Positions 48,361-59,416 of a stretch of DNA of 64,000 nucleotides are shown here, piece after piece. Where the stretch lies: the NCBI RefSeq assembly GCF_964656455.1, contig NC_135720.1, positions 52,044,598 to 52,108,597 on the forward strand. The letters run 5' to 3'. A program made the translations under genes and the position numbers. Numbering within the stretch: position 1 is the stretch's first letter; each line of letters opens with the position of its first letter. The notes under the pieces are model-generated. The model saw only the letters and a program-made list of their open reading frames with translations, was not told the DNA's origin and did not search any database. The stretch is from Halichoerus grypus (taxonomy: Eukaryota; Chordata; Mammalia; Carnivora; Phocidae).

Positions 48361-49144
48361 AGAGAGAATCAGTCAGACAAGACACTCAAGGCTGAGAGAT
48401 TGGCCAGCTTAGGCCTGGATAGCAGCTGTATAAATTGAAACACAAAAGACTTCTCAAAAGCTGCACTAAATTAAATCTGTTACTACATCAGTGTACACAA
48501 ATTATGGGATGCTGCTGCCATATTATTTTGATTTGTATTAATTTGTCTTATTGTACTCCAAATGGACAGTGGGAAAATGCCATTCTGAAGATCCACACAC
48601 TGATCTACAAACATAAATGGAAGATTTTAAGGCCCATAAAGCCTGCATTATCTCAATTTTGTACTTTATTTTACTACTTTCTCCTAAATAAGTTTTAGGA
48701 AGATCCCACTGACCTCCATAGCCCATGTGCCACAAGACTTAGTCAAGATGTCCTCCTGTCTGAATGATTATAACTTCCTAGATAGTATTTTGACAATTAT
48801 TTCTATCCACATATACCCACCCCCAGAAAAAATAATTTCTCCAGCCTTTGACTGCATTTGTGATTACTTCAATTTCCTTTTTTTTTTTTTTGAAGTGAAC
48901 ATAACCTCAAGATTTTATTGTCTTCATATTAAACAAGAGATGAGGCTTAGAACTGGATCAGTTGACCCTTTTTCTACTTGCCACCTCCCAGTTTAAAATG
49001 TCTTAATGGCCAGCACTGTCTAGATCTGCAGTTGGGCTCAATGCATTCAGGCATCAGCACCATCTCCTTTGTAGTTTTAGCTTTTTCCCAGAAAATATGC
49101 TTAGTCTGCCACCATAACCTCTCTGCTTCCTGTAATAAGGCTGA
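48361..49144. other. Intronic, nothing recognised
   Basis: No gene or repeat identified, apart from a T run at 48879-48890. Confidence 0.35.
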
Positions 49145-49696
49145 TGTAGGGAACAAAGGCAGAAGAAAAAAAATTAAATTTCCTTATAACTTACAACCCA
49201 CTGACAAGTCCTTGAGACAGGCAGAGTGACCTTCATCTAGGAACTCAACTGCCTTAGTGTTAATACTTTGCTAAGGGCAAAAGGCAATCTTAGCTTAACA
49301 TTATCCTGACCTCCAGGATCCTAAAAGTCTACTTGAACATACAAAAACCCCTTTGGAAACTTCCGTTATCTCTACCCCCCAAGATATATGTTAGCAATCA
49401 TCCTCCAAGCATATGCCCCACTGATATACATCTGAAGGGTCTCATGACTAAGACTTTACTAGACAGTAGTAAAGGACGCCTCAAGGTCCTGGAATCCTCA
49501 CTTCCAAATTCCTTAGAGACTTACACTATCCCTAACCCCTACCCCCAACTTGAAAGTATATAATCGGCCACTCCTCACAACCCCAATGCAGCTCTTTTTG
49601 CCCATGGGTCCTGTCCCTGTGCTTTAATAAAACCACCTTTTTGCACAGAAGACATCTCAAGAATTCTTTCTGGACTGTTTGCTCCAAACCCCAACA
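49145..49696 (+). mobile_element. Endogenous retrovirus LTR, class I-like
   Basis: Bounded by TGTAGGG and CCCCAACA. Promoter-like TATATAA near 49556 (after TTGAAAG), poly(A) signal AATAAA at about 49627 followed by ACCACCTTTTTGC, and a U5-like CTCAAGAATTCTTTCTGGACTG. This order (TATA, R, AATAAA, U5) is that of a gammaretrovirus-type LTR. No adjacent internal genes, so probably a solo LTR. A short target duplication was not found. Confidence 0.65.
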
Positions 49697-49856
49697 TTTC
49701 CACATCAAAGGCCACTTTCCCTGGGCATACAAAGAATCTTTGCCCTTTTTGTCACTCTGTGCCCCACTTCTTATAAGAAACACCACAGTTTTGGGGAATG
49801 TTCACCATGTTTGTCTGCTGGGGCACTATTAGCAGGGAAAGTGATTGCTCCCAATT

Positions 49857-50995
49857 TTTTTCATTGGTTATAGCTCTGCTTTGATAGAGTAACACTTGAA
49901 AATATACAGATATCCAGGAAAAAAATAAAGCAGTATGAAGTACTGAAAGCATAACTGCGCTTTAGTTGGGTCTTAAGTTTCTAATTGTAACAGCAATCAT
50001 ACTTCTCAACAATGTCCACCAGCTCTACAAGCAATGGTAACATTAGAGCATTTTACACTGGACTTGTCAAATACCCACTCTATAAATTCACCCTGTGTTG
50101 CATCTGGGTTTTTCAAAAGAATTGAGGCATATCTATAATTCACAATTAGAGTCAAGTTTCTGAAGACTGAGATATGAAACACTGCCAAAATACTGTCAAT
50201 TTGCTTCTCAAACATTTTTTTTAAAAAAACAGCATAATTTATTCTTTAAAGCAATTTTATCGATATGGGCAGTCTAGTTAATTTCATAGTGATGTTGGCT
50301 GAATATGATACAAAGGAAACAGGTATTTTCCAGGACAATGGGATAGGTAAAGGAAGCTTTAAGAATTCATGGGGGGAAAAAAAAGATAAAACCTAAACTT
50401 GTTTTTCAGATGTTTTAAAATTTCCACAAAACCTTTTGTTCCAAAGTTAATTATTTAACTGTGGTACATAAAATATATTGAATGCATTGCCAGGCATCAA
50501 GATGGGAAACCCTCTCTCTTATATAATAAAATCATCTTTTCTGGTCCATCTTGGCCCAAGTCCTGGTTGTCTGAGGGCAGACTTCTCTTGAGAGGGCTGA
50601 AGTTGTAATAAAAAGCATTGTTTTCATCTACTGGTTTGTATCCTTGTTCAATTTCAGTTAGGAAGCCACTTCCAGAGCCACTTCCACATCCTGATCCAGA
50701 GCCAGATCCAAAATAGTCCTCAGAAAGAGGAAAGACATCATTCAAGTTCCGGAATCTTGTCATTGAGGAAGCGTTGAGTGCTTGGAGGGAAGATTCTGCT
50801 GGATTCACCCGAAGTAGGTTGAATATCGGTCCCTTTTCAACAGTGCAGTTTGCAGAATTACTTCCAGGATTGCAACATACTCACTGGTACCTGGCTCTCT
50901 GCACAGGAGAACCTCTCTCTGGCTCCTGTCCCTGTCTGTGTCTTGGACCAAACTGTGTTCCCAAGGACTGGAGCTGAGCAAGAGTTGCGTTTCTT
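49857..50995 (-). pseudogene. SRGN: Serglycin (SRGN) processed pseudogene
   Basis: Intronless minus-strand copy of serglycin mRNA, the secretory-granule proteoglycan core. From 50895 down it reads QRARYQ, a stop (TGA at 50883-50881, where serglycin has Trp), then CNPGSNSANC and on through FPLSEDYFGSGSGSG (glycosaminoglycan-attachment Ser-Gly repeats with one Cys) and GFLTEIEQGY, ending near 50497. The downstream part to 49860 follows the SRGN 3' UTR as I recall it and ends in a short A run at 49855-49862. Imperfect target duplication: GCTCCCAATT (49847) and CTCCCCCAATT (50996). Signal peptide and start codon are not readable. It cannot make serglycin. Confidence 0.85.
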
Positions 50996-51009
50996 CTCCC
51001 CCAATTCTT

Positions 51010-51280
51010 AAGTTTTCATCTTAAGACAGAAATTTGGAAGAAAAAAATTCTTCTTTAGTTCTGCAGTGAACAAGCTAATATGCCCCACTTAACTAATCTC
51101 ACTACATTAATAAATAATAAACCACAGTTACGCTTGTCTTAATGACACATAGGTAGCCTATAATGCAGAAAGAAAAGGCAACTGAACAGCACAATTATAA
51201 AAGAAATTAGAAAAAGGCAAATTGTCACCAATAGCCCTGACAAAAGTTGTTATACAACACACAGTTCTTTTTTTAAAAAG
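51010..51280. other. Intronic, nothing recognised
   Basis: Unique sequence next to the retrocopy. Confidence 0.35.
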
Positions 51281-51284
51281 GTCT

Positions 51285-51465
51285 TAACTTATGGTCCATG
51301 ACGGGGGTCGGGGAGGAGAGGTCTGGGAGCCTACTAAAAGAAAATTATGTGTATGTATGTGTGTTATTGTGTATTTTTTCTGAGGCAAGATCTCTAAATA
51401 TACTATAGCCTCCTTCAAATTTTCAAACAAGTTTGTGAACAAAAACTGGTCAAGAACCACTGTTT
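51285..51465 (+). mobile_element. hAT-like fossil
   Basis: Starts near TCTTAACTTATGGTCCATGACGGG and ends AAAAACTGGTCAAGAACCACTG, an end type of hAT non-autonomous elements. Contains a TATGTATGTGTG patch. Confidence 0.45.
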
Positions 51466-51499
51466 TAAAGAACTGCCAAAACTCAGAATTTTAGAAGGA

Positions 51500-51610
51500 A
51501 AGTCTATTAATAGCAGCTCATTTTTATTGAGCACTCACTTTGTGCCAGGGACTAGGGTAAGTAACAACATAATTATTTTTATTAATCCTCATAATAATCG
51601 TATTATACAA
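51500..51610 (+). mobile_element. MIR SINE
   Basis: TTTTTATTGAGCACTCACTTTGTGCCAGGGACTAGG, then TTAATCCTCATAATAA, the MIR core. Confidence 0.75.
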
Positions 51611-51639
51611 ATAACTAAAAAAATCCATGGATAAATTTG

Positions 51640-52500
51640 TTCATTCATTCACTGTTTACTGAAAACCAACTACATCTGAGGTACTATCAGTGGAAAAAAA
51701 CACTAAAAACAAATTCCTTTCCTTGTGGAACCTTCACTCCAGTCAAGGGGAAAAGAAACAAAAAATTAAAGAAAGGAACAGACAGTGATCAGTACACTGA
51801 TGAAAATAAAAGTGATATCCTAGGGTCTCTGAACAACAGCATGGGCATCCCCAGGGAGTTTCACAGAAAAACAGAATCTTGGGCCCCACACCAGGGGTCT
51901 GAATCAAAATGTGCAGTATAACAAAATACCTGGGCATTTCATATGCACATTAAAGTTTAAAAAGCACAATGCTAGGAAATGACTGGGGACTCCTAAGAGT
52001 TGTAAGAAAAAGCCTTCCTATGAAAGGGACATTTAAGTTGACACCTGAATGCCAAAAGGAGTCAGCCCTGAGGAAGATTTGGGAGAACACCCCAGGTAGA
52101 GAAGAGCTCTTGCAAAAACCCTCAAATGAAAATGGAAATAAGCTTTACATTTTTGAGGGAGAAAACATAAGTTTATGTGGCCGATTTACATAAACAAAAT
52201 AGAGTACATCATAAGATGAAGTTGGGAAGAAGAGGAAGAACCAGATCCTTTAGAGTCTTATAAACCATAGTAAACAGTGTAGACTTACAAATAGGATTAA
52301 GAACAAGTAGGTGTTGATCAATAGCATGACATGATTTTTTAAAAGATTACTTCTATAGAAAATAAGATGGTAGGAATGCAAAATAGAAGCAGAAATGAAT
52401 GGATTGTATGGTATGTGAGTTACAGCTCAATAAAGTTATTACATATATATTTTTTAAGTAGAAGCAGAGAGACCAGTTAGGAAACTATAACAACAGTCTA
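51640..52500 (+). mobile_element. Ancient mammalian repeat, same family as 18470
   Basis: CATTCATTCACTGTTTACTGA...CTTGTGGAACCTTCACTCCAGT, then ...GGGACATTTAAGTTGACACCTGAATG..., then ...GAACAAGTAGGTGTTGATCAATAGCATGACATGA. Interrupted by a MER5-like piece at about 51810-51960. Confidence 0.5.
51810..51960 (-). mobile_element. MER5A-like hAT fossil
   Basis: TCTTGGGCCCCACACCAGGGGTCTGAATCAAAATGTGC and CATTTCATATGCACATTAAAGTTTAAAAAGCAC match a MER5A element; orientation is my best reading. Confidence 0.55.
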
Positions 52501-52589
52501 GTTCAAAGATGTCCATAATTTGGACCAGAGTTAGCACTGCAAGTTAAGTAAACTGACCAAGATCATGTGGCCAATAATAGTAGCAGCAA

Positions 52590-52780
52590 CAACTGCTAAC
52601 CTTTACTAAGTACCTACTAGGTGCCAGGTACTTTTCTAAGTACTTTCCACACATTAACTCATTTACTCTTCACAACCACTCTATGACATAGGTACTACCA
52701 TTATCTTTAAAGGTGAAGAAACTGAGGCAGAGAGGGGCTAAGTAGGTAACCGGTCTGGGTTCCAATAGTCAGGTAGTGGC
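52590..52780 (+). mobile_element. MIR SINE
   Basis: Well-kept: ACTAAGTACCTACTAGGTGCCAGG, CATTAACTCATTTACTCTTCACAACC, GAAGAAACTGAGGCAGAGAGG. Confidence 0.9.
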
Positions 52781-53002
52781 AGAGCAAGCATCTGTCCCAA
52801 CAGGTACAGCAGGGAGGCAGGATGGGCTCTGGAGTCAACTCTCAGTCATGGTAATATTCTCCATGGCAGATTGGGCAGGTGATCACCATCCTAGCCAATG
52901 ATGCCTGATGCCTAGGGGGAAGTCAGCTTCTGCCAAAGTTTCCCCCAGTGCTCTTTAAAAGGAGACCAGAACAAGAACTCATTCGTTTCTGCCTTTGTAC
53001 TT

Positions 53003-53213
53003 TTTTAAAGATTTATTAGAGGGACAGAGAGAAAGAATGCGTGAGCGAGTGCAGGGAGGGGGTGTGTGTAAAAGAGAGGGAGAGACAGTCCTAAGCAGAC
53101 TCTGCAGTGAGCATGGAGCCCAATGGAGGGGCTCAATTACACAACCCTGAGATCAGGACCTGACACGAAACCAAGAGTCAGATGCTTAACCGGCAGCGCC
53201 CCCCAGGTGCCCC
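53003..53213 (-). mobile_element. CAN SINE, old
   Basis: Perfect target duplication CTGCCTTTGTACTT (52989-53002 and 53214-53227) despite a diverged body. Confidence 0.93.
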
Positions 53214-53329
53214 CTGCCTTTGTACTTGAATCTGTCAAATGGTGATACCCGTACTGCTACAAGCATCTTAAGAACGTGAGGGAAAATGGTGATACGTGGA
53301 GGACAATCATAGTCTTGATATATGTTGTG

Positions 53330-53878
53330 ATGATTAAGTTTATGTGTCGAGGCGACTGGACCATGAGATGCCCATACATTTAGTCAAACATTATTCTAGA
53401 TGTGTCTGTGACGGTATTTCTGGATGAGATGAGCATTTGAATCAGTAGACTGAGTAACGCAAACTGCTCTCCCTAATGTGGATGGGCTTCGTCCAATCAG
53501 CTAAAGGCCTGAATAGAAGCAAAGGCTGACCCTCCCTGAGTCAGAGAGAATTACTGTCTGCCTTTAAGCTGGGACATCGGTTTTCTCCTGTCTTTGCTCT
53601 CCAACTGAAACACAGGCTCTTCCTGAGCATTAAGCCTGCTAGTCTTTAGACTAAAACTACACTATCCGCTCTCCTGGTTCACAGGCCTTCAGACTTGGAC
53701 TGGAATTACACCACTGACTCTCCTGGGACTCTTGGTCTCCAACTTGCTGACTGCAGATGTTGGGACTTATCAGCCTCCATAATCGTATGAACCAATTCCT
53801 TACAATAAACCTCTTTCTCTTTCTAAATGTATATATATTCTACTTGCTGTGTTTTTTTAGAGAACCCTGACTAATAAA
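53330..53878 (+). mobile_element. ERVL-type solo LTR
   Basis: GATTAAGTTTATGTGTCGAGGCGACTGG start, AATAGAAGCAAAGGCTGACCCTCCC, GCCTCCATAATCGTATGAACCAATTCC, AATAAA (about 53803) and GAGAACCCTGACTAATAAAG end. No internal sequence. The family name is not fixed from memory. Confidence 0.65.
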
Positions 53879-54105
53879 GCTTAATTGTATTAACACAGTT
53901 TCTATAGAGCTGGAGTGATAATAGCAAAGGGAATATGTGAACTTTGTATTCTTTGGTGCTTTAAATTGGAACAGATTTCTAATTCTACATGTAGGTAGAC
54001 AGTTGAGAATATTTTGAAGATACTCTTTAGAGACTTAAGCAAAATGGTAGACCAGACTAATTAAGCAGAAGGTAAGCATTTTTCCATTAAGAAATGTTAT
54101 TTCCA

Positions 54106-54213
54106 GGGCGCCTGGATGGATCAGTCATGGAGCATATAACTCTTGATCTTGGGGTCATGGGTTCGAGTCCCATGCTGGGTGGAGAGATCACTTAAAATAA
54201 AAAATTTTTCTAA
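54106..54213 (+). mobile_element. Short CAN SINE
   Basis: Flanks AAATGTTATTT and AAATGTTACTT. Confidence 0.9.
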
Positions 54214-54273
54214 AAATGTTACTTTAAAGGTCTGCTTCATCCTTAAGGTTTTCTAATACTTTAAATATTTTTT

Positions 54274-54455
54274 AAACATTTTATTTATTTGACAGAGAGA
54301 GAGAGGACAATCAGGGGGAGCGGCAGGTAGAGGGAGAGGGAAAAGCAGGCTTCCCACTGAGCAGGAAGCCTGACACAGGGTTCAATCCCAAGACCCTGGG
54401 ATCATGACCTGAGCTGAAGGCAGACACCTAACCGACTGAGCCACCCAGGTGCCCG
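54274..54455 (-). mobile_element. CAN SINE
   Basis: Perfect target duplication TTAAATATTTTTT (54261-54273 and 54459-54471). Confidence 0.94.
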
Positions 54456-54979
54456 AAGTTAAATATTTTTTGAGAACCTATCTCTAACTTTATACTCAAA
54501 ATCAGTAAAGATGTGGCTTAATGTGCAGAAACTTTACATATAACTTGTCAGTAAAGTGGGGTTCAGTTCAAAAATCTTCTATAAAGATCTCTCAGCTCAA
54601 AAATATCTATGATTAAAGGAAAGAACTAAAGATATGCAACACAACACACAACCATACAAATATAAAGAGTTTCCAAGGTAACTATCTTTTTGCATTATTC
54701 ATTCCTGAACAATTGTATATCCAGAATACTCAATACAATGTGATGAATCTGACCACTTCAAGGCAGTATGTGTGTTTACTGCAGTAGAATAATCAAAGAA
54801 GTTACACAAAATCAACAGACTACAAGAGGTATTTATATAACCCAGAAAGCTATATGCTTTATGTTCATTTTAACAGCTTCAAGTTTTCTTTGTAAAACTT
54901 GGATTCATTTGAAAATTCATGAGTGGAAAAAAAAAAAAAAGAAAATTCATGAGTGACAGAATTCTGAAAGGTAAAGAAA

Positions 54980-55165
54980 ACTAACACTATGAAGTGCCTA
55001 CTATGTACTTAGCACACAGCACTTTCTGTACATTATCTTCTCTCAAAAAAATCTGAGGTAGCTATTGTTATTCCTTATAAATGAGGGAACTAAAATAACT
55101 TAAAAGGTTAGAAAACTTAAGTGAATGACCAAGCCATGATCTGAAGCTAAGTGACCCAAACCACC
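54980..55165 (+). mobile_element. MIR SINE, decayed
   Basis: GAAGTGCCTACTATGTACTTAGCAC, TAAATGAGGGAACTAAAATAACTTAA and a terminal GATCTGAAGCTAAGTGACCC. Confidence 0.7.
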
Positions 55166-55834
55166 AGAATGTCACTCTCATTAAAACAACCATAATGCTA
55201 TCGCTAAGTGAGGGCTGTGCTCCCACTTGTCGTAGCCAGGCAACAGAAAATCAAAACACGAACCTCTCTCAGGCCCTCTAATCTGAAGTACTCAAGCCTC
55301 TTGGAGCAACCACCAACCCCTTCTTCTCCTGGATCTCCATCCTCCTCAAGCCCTGCCAGAGCTCTGCCCTGCCTGCACGCTAGGGTCAGCCTGCCTCTGC
55401 TAAGAAACAGCACTTCCAAAACACACCAGCAGCAGCTTTTTCTATTAAAAGCCCCAAACCGAAGTGCTAGAGGAAAGAACTCCTCTCCCTCTATAAATCA
55501 AAAAGCCCTTATATTTCACATTGTTGGCTTTTAGGGTTTCGACAAACCAAACTTATGTATACCTTTTTGAGTTTTGATGATAAAATAACTAATATATTTG
55601 GCACTAAATAAGACAATGACCTAGCCCTCAAACATGAAGAGGACACAAAGTTGGGAGACAAATCAATGCTGGATCACAATCCTGATTCAAGAGGATGTTA
55701 ACATGCTATAAAAATTGGATGAAACTCCCAACATAAAATTTAACTAAGGTGCATTTAAGTTCAAAAGCTTAATTAGACTGAAAAGAATCAATTGAAAACC
55801 TATGAAATAAAAGAACTGAATTCAGTCAGCAGCT
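55166..55834. other. Intronic, nothing recognised
   Basis: C-rich patch 55290-55440, with open stretches on both strands but no splice sites or homology I can name. Confidence 0.35.
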
Positions 55835-56420
55835 AAACAATATTTATAAAGTATCTATAAAGTGCAAAGTTCTGTGCTAAAAACTTCTAATACAATCGGG
55901 TGTGAGTTGGAAAGACAGTAACTGCACTCAAAATACTGACTGTGTACTGGGAGAGATACAAACAAGTGGATCAACAACTCTAATGAAGTATAGGAAGTAG
56001 TAAAGGAAAGATGAGGATGCTCCGAGATCACAGAACCAAAGCTAGTAACCTAGCCTAGGGAGTTAAGGAAGCGTACTCAGAGGAAATGATGTTTCAGTTG
56101 AGAGCAAAAGGACAAACGGATGTTAGCCAGTGAAGGGAGGGAGGGACAGAGGAAGAGAATGAGATGCATCAGCCTGAGAGAAGGCTCTAAAACACAAGAG
56201 TATGGCACACACTAAAGAAAATGAAACAAGTTCAGCACGGCTGAGATATAAAGTGGAAGGGAATGGGTCAAAAGATGAGATACTAGAGAATTATAAAGGA
56301 ACCAGGTGACACAGGGCCTTGCAATGATAAGCAAGTGGAATTCAACCTTGAAGACAATAGGAAGCCACTTACGAGTTTTTAAGAATGCAGTAGCTTGATT
56401 ATGTCCCCTCTTAAGCAAAA
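55835..56420 (+). mobile_element. Ancient mammalian repeat, same family as 18470
   Basis: AACAATATTTATAAAGTATCTATAAAGTGC...GGAAATGATGTTTCAGTTGAGAGC...ACACAGGGCCTTGCAATGATAAGC...AATAGGAAGCCACTTACGAG. The longest of three copies. Confidence 0.55.
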
Positions 56421-56796
56421 AAGAAGGTTACTGGAAAAATATCTTAACAGTTATCTTTCTAATATGCTAGCAATAACCAGTTGGAAAATACAATAGGAAA
56501 AAAAAAAAGGATCCTACGTACAATTACAATAAAAGGTCTAGAATAAAGATGAACAATATTATCTTTGTAAGACTTATATAAAAAATCTCAAAGGCATAAA
56601 TGAAAATTTGGAAAAAGAGATATAATATTAGAAACACACACAACTTTACCAACACTGCCAATTCTTCAATTCTTCAGTTTACAGATTAAATACAGTTCCA
56701 CCAAAAATCCTTAGAAAATTGCAAAGAAGTAATGAGAGGGGCCCTTGCCTACCAGATGTGAAAATAAAGCATTATGATCAAAACATCAATGAATAA
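56421..56796 (+). other. Intronic, possible L1 ORF2 remnant
   Basis: AAATACAGTTCCACCAAAAATCC and CAAAGAAGTAATGAGAGGGGCCCTTGCCTACCAGATG resemble decayed L1 ORF2 text. Not secure. Confidence 0.45.
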
Positions 56797-57045
56797 GGGC
56801 ACCTGAGTGGCTCAGTCGGTTAAGCATCCAACTCTTGGTTTCAGCTCAGGTCCTGATCTAGGGGTCCTAAGATCAAGCCCCACCTCAGGCTCTGCACTCA
56901 GGGCTGTCGGCTAGGGAGTCTCTCTCCCTCTCCCTCTGCCCTTTCCCCTCTCGCATGTGCAGACACACACATGCGCGTGCTTGCTCGCTCTCTCTCTCTC
57001 TCTCTCTCTCACACTCTCAATCTCAAATAAATCTTAAAAAAAAAA
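56797..57045 (+). mobile_element. CAN SINE with (CT)n expansion
   Basis: Head GGGCACCTGAGTGGCTCAG. The body carries an extra TCTCTC tract (56985-57012), making it longer than its relatives. Confidence 0.92.
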
Positions 57046-57174
57046 TAGAATACTAAAAAAAAGTCTTCATGGCATAATTTAATATATAATAAAAGAGAGA
57101 GGCATATTAAATCTTATCACTGTTCTTTTGTCACCTAACTTACATTTTTGTTATTCATCTTGTCTGTTCCTCTC

Positions 57175-57295
57175 AACTAGACTACAGGCTACAAGAGGAT
57201 AGGTTGTCTGTTCAATTCACTATATACCTAACACATACAATGCCTGACATATGATAGGCACACAGTAAGTATTTGTTGAATAAATAAATTAAGCA
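57175..57295 (+). mobile_element. L2 3' end
   Basis: ACTAGACTACAGGCTACAAGAGG...GTATTTGTTGAATAAATAAATT, the standard L2 terminus. Confidence 0.75.
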
Positions 57296-57457
57296 ATGGG
57301 AGACAACAGATTATTGAACAAGCAACATTTGGACCACTTGGAGACAATAGAAAAAATTAGATTATCCCTTCATAGTACATACCTAAATAAATTCCAGGTG
57401 GTTTTAAAATATAAATATTAAATACAAACAAGAAACTACACAAGAATATTTATTTAG

Positions 57458-57660
57458 TATATTAGTCTGCAAACTATGGCCTACAGGCCAAATTCAGCCA
57501 TATTCATTAGTTTATGTATTGTCTATGACAGTTTTCACACTACAATACCAGAGTTGAGTAGTTGCAACAAAGACCATATGGCCTGCAAGGTCAAAAATAT
57601 TTGTTATCTACTCCTTTACAAAAAGAAAAAAAAAAGTTTGCCAATGTCTGATCTGTTCTC
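57458..57660 (+). mobile_element. hAT-type non-autonomous DNA transposon
   Basis: TCTGCAAACTATGGCCTACAGGCC, TTATGTATTGTCTATGACAG, GAGTTGAGTAGTTGCAACAAAGACC, GTTTGCCAATGTCTG. Same family as 22561 and 60246. Confidence 0.75.
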
Positions 57661-57749
57661 CTAATAGGTGTGGACTTTCTAAGCCCAATCCTGTCTGGAC
57701 ATCACAATCACCTGTGAAACTCAGACTTTATGAATCCCAATTAAATGCC

Positions 57750-58850
57750 AGTAGGAATGGATCAAAAACCTAAATGTAAAGAACTATAAAATGCTTAGAA
57801 GAAAACATAATTATAAATCTTTATGACTTTATATTAGGCAATGATTCCTAGAAATGACACCAAAAAGCAACTGAAGATAAAATAAATTGGACTTCATCAA
57901 AATTAAAACTTTTATACAAAGAATATTATCAAGAAAGTGAAAAAACCACCCACAGAATGAGGAAAATATTTGCAAATCACATATCTGCTATGGAACTTGG
58001 CTCCAGAATATATAAATTCTTACAACTCAATTTTATAACCCAATTTTTTAAATAGGCAAAGGATTTGAATAGACACAGATATATGAATGGTCTGTAAATA
58101 CATGAAAAGATGTTCAGTATGAGTAGTCGATAGGGAAATGCAAATCAAAACCACAATACGATACCACTTCACACCCACTAGGAGAGTGAAGATCAAAATG
58201 ACAATAATAAGTGTTGAAGAGGATATGGAGAAATTTGAACCTTCAGATATTACTGGTGGGAATGTAAAATAGTGCAGGTACTTTGGAAAACAGTAACAGT
58301 TCCTCAAAAAGTTAGAGTTAGGACATGACCCAGCAATTCTACTCCTAAGTATACACCCAGGAGAAATGAAAACACACGTCCACACAAAAATGTATACACA
58401 TATGTTCATGGCAGCATTATTCGTATTAGCCAAAACGTGGAAACAAGCCAAAAGTCCATCAACTGATGAATAAAATACGGTATATCCATCAATACAGCTA
58501 TAAGAAGGAATGAAGTACTGATACATACTACAACTTGGATAAACCTCAAAAACATTATGCTAAGTGAAAGAAGTCAAGAGAAGACCACGTGTTTTATGGT
58601 TCCATTTATATGAAATGTCAGTACGCAAATCCATATAGACATAAAGTGAATTAGTGGTTGCCAAGGGCTGGGGGCGTGGAGAAGGGGGTAGGAGGGGAAT
58701 AGGTAGTGACTGCTAACAAGTATTAGATAGTGGTGATAGCTCCACAATTTTGTAAATATGCTAAATATACTGAATTGTATACTTTAACAGGGTGAATTTT
58801 ATGGAATATGAATTGTATAATTTTTTAATTAAAAAGTTCTAAAAAAATTC
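57750..58850 (+). mobile_element. Old L1 3' fragment
   Basis: Begins GGATCAAAAACCTAAATGTAAAGAAC and passes the ORF2 C-terminal landmarks (GGACTTCATCAAAATTAAAACTTTT, ACTGGTGGGAATGTAAAAT). Ends GAATTTTATGGAATATGAATTG. Frame broken. Confidence 0.8.
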
Positions 58851-58970
58851 CAACAGGAATATTCCCAATACATACATATTAAAAAAAAAAACAAAAAAAC
58901 TTGTATCCAGTGTAATGTAAAGAACATCTTCCAATAAGCCCCACAACCCAATTTTAAAAGGGACAGAAGT

Positions 58971-59182
58971 GGGGCACCTGGGTGGCTCAGTCGTTAAGCG
59001 TCTGCCTTTGGCTCAGGTCGTGATCCCAGGGTCCTGGGATCGAGCCCCGCATCGAGCCCCGCATCGGGCTCCTGCTCCGCGGGAGGCCTGCTTCTCCCTC
59101 TCCCACTCCCCCTGCTTGTGTTCCCTCTCTCTCCGTGTCTCTCTCTGTCAAATAAATAAAATCTTAAAAAAAAAAAAAAAAG
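58971..59182 (+). mobile_element. CAN SINE, first of a tandem pair
   Basis: Flanked by GGGACAGAAGT (58960-58970 and 59183-59193). It carries a short internal duplication CGAGCCCCGCAT (59040-59063). Confidence 0.94.
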
Positions 59183-59193
59183 GGGACAGAAGT

Positions 59194-59400
59194 GGGGCAC
59201 CTGGGTGGCTCAGCTGGTGAAGCGGCTGACTTGATTTCAGCTCAGGCCATGATCTCAGGGTCATGAGCTCAAGCCCCACATCAGGCTCCATACTCACTGC
59301 AGAGTCTGCTTGAGATTCTCTCTCCCTCTGCCCCTCCCTCAACCCGCGCTCTCACTCTCTCTAATAAATAAAAGCTTTAAAATAAATAAGTAAATAAATA
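59194..59400 (+). mobile_element. CAN SINE, second of a tandem pair
   Basis: Older type (GACTTGATTTCAGCTCAGG). Flanked by GGACAGAAG before and AGGACAGAAG after (59407), the same target site as the first SINE. Confidence 0.93.
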
Positions 59401-59416
59401 ATAAAAAGGACAGAAG

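Noticed and set aside
50006..50215. 69-codon minus-strand frame MFEKQIDSILAVFH...
   Set aside because: Falls in the 3' UTR part of the serglycin retrocopy, so it is not a separate protein.
58020..58526. 168-codon minus-strand frame
   Set aside because: Antisense reading of an old L1 3' end; no protein similarity.
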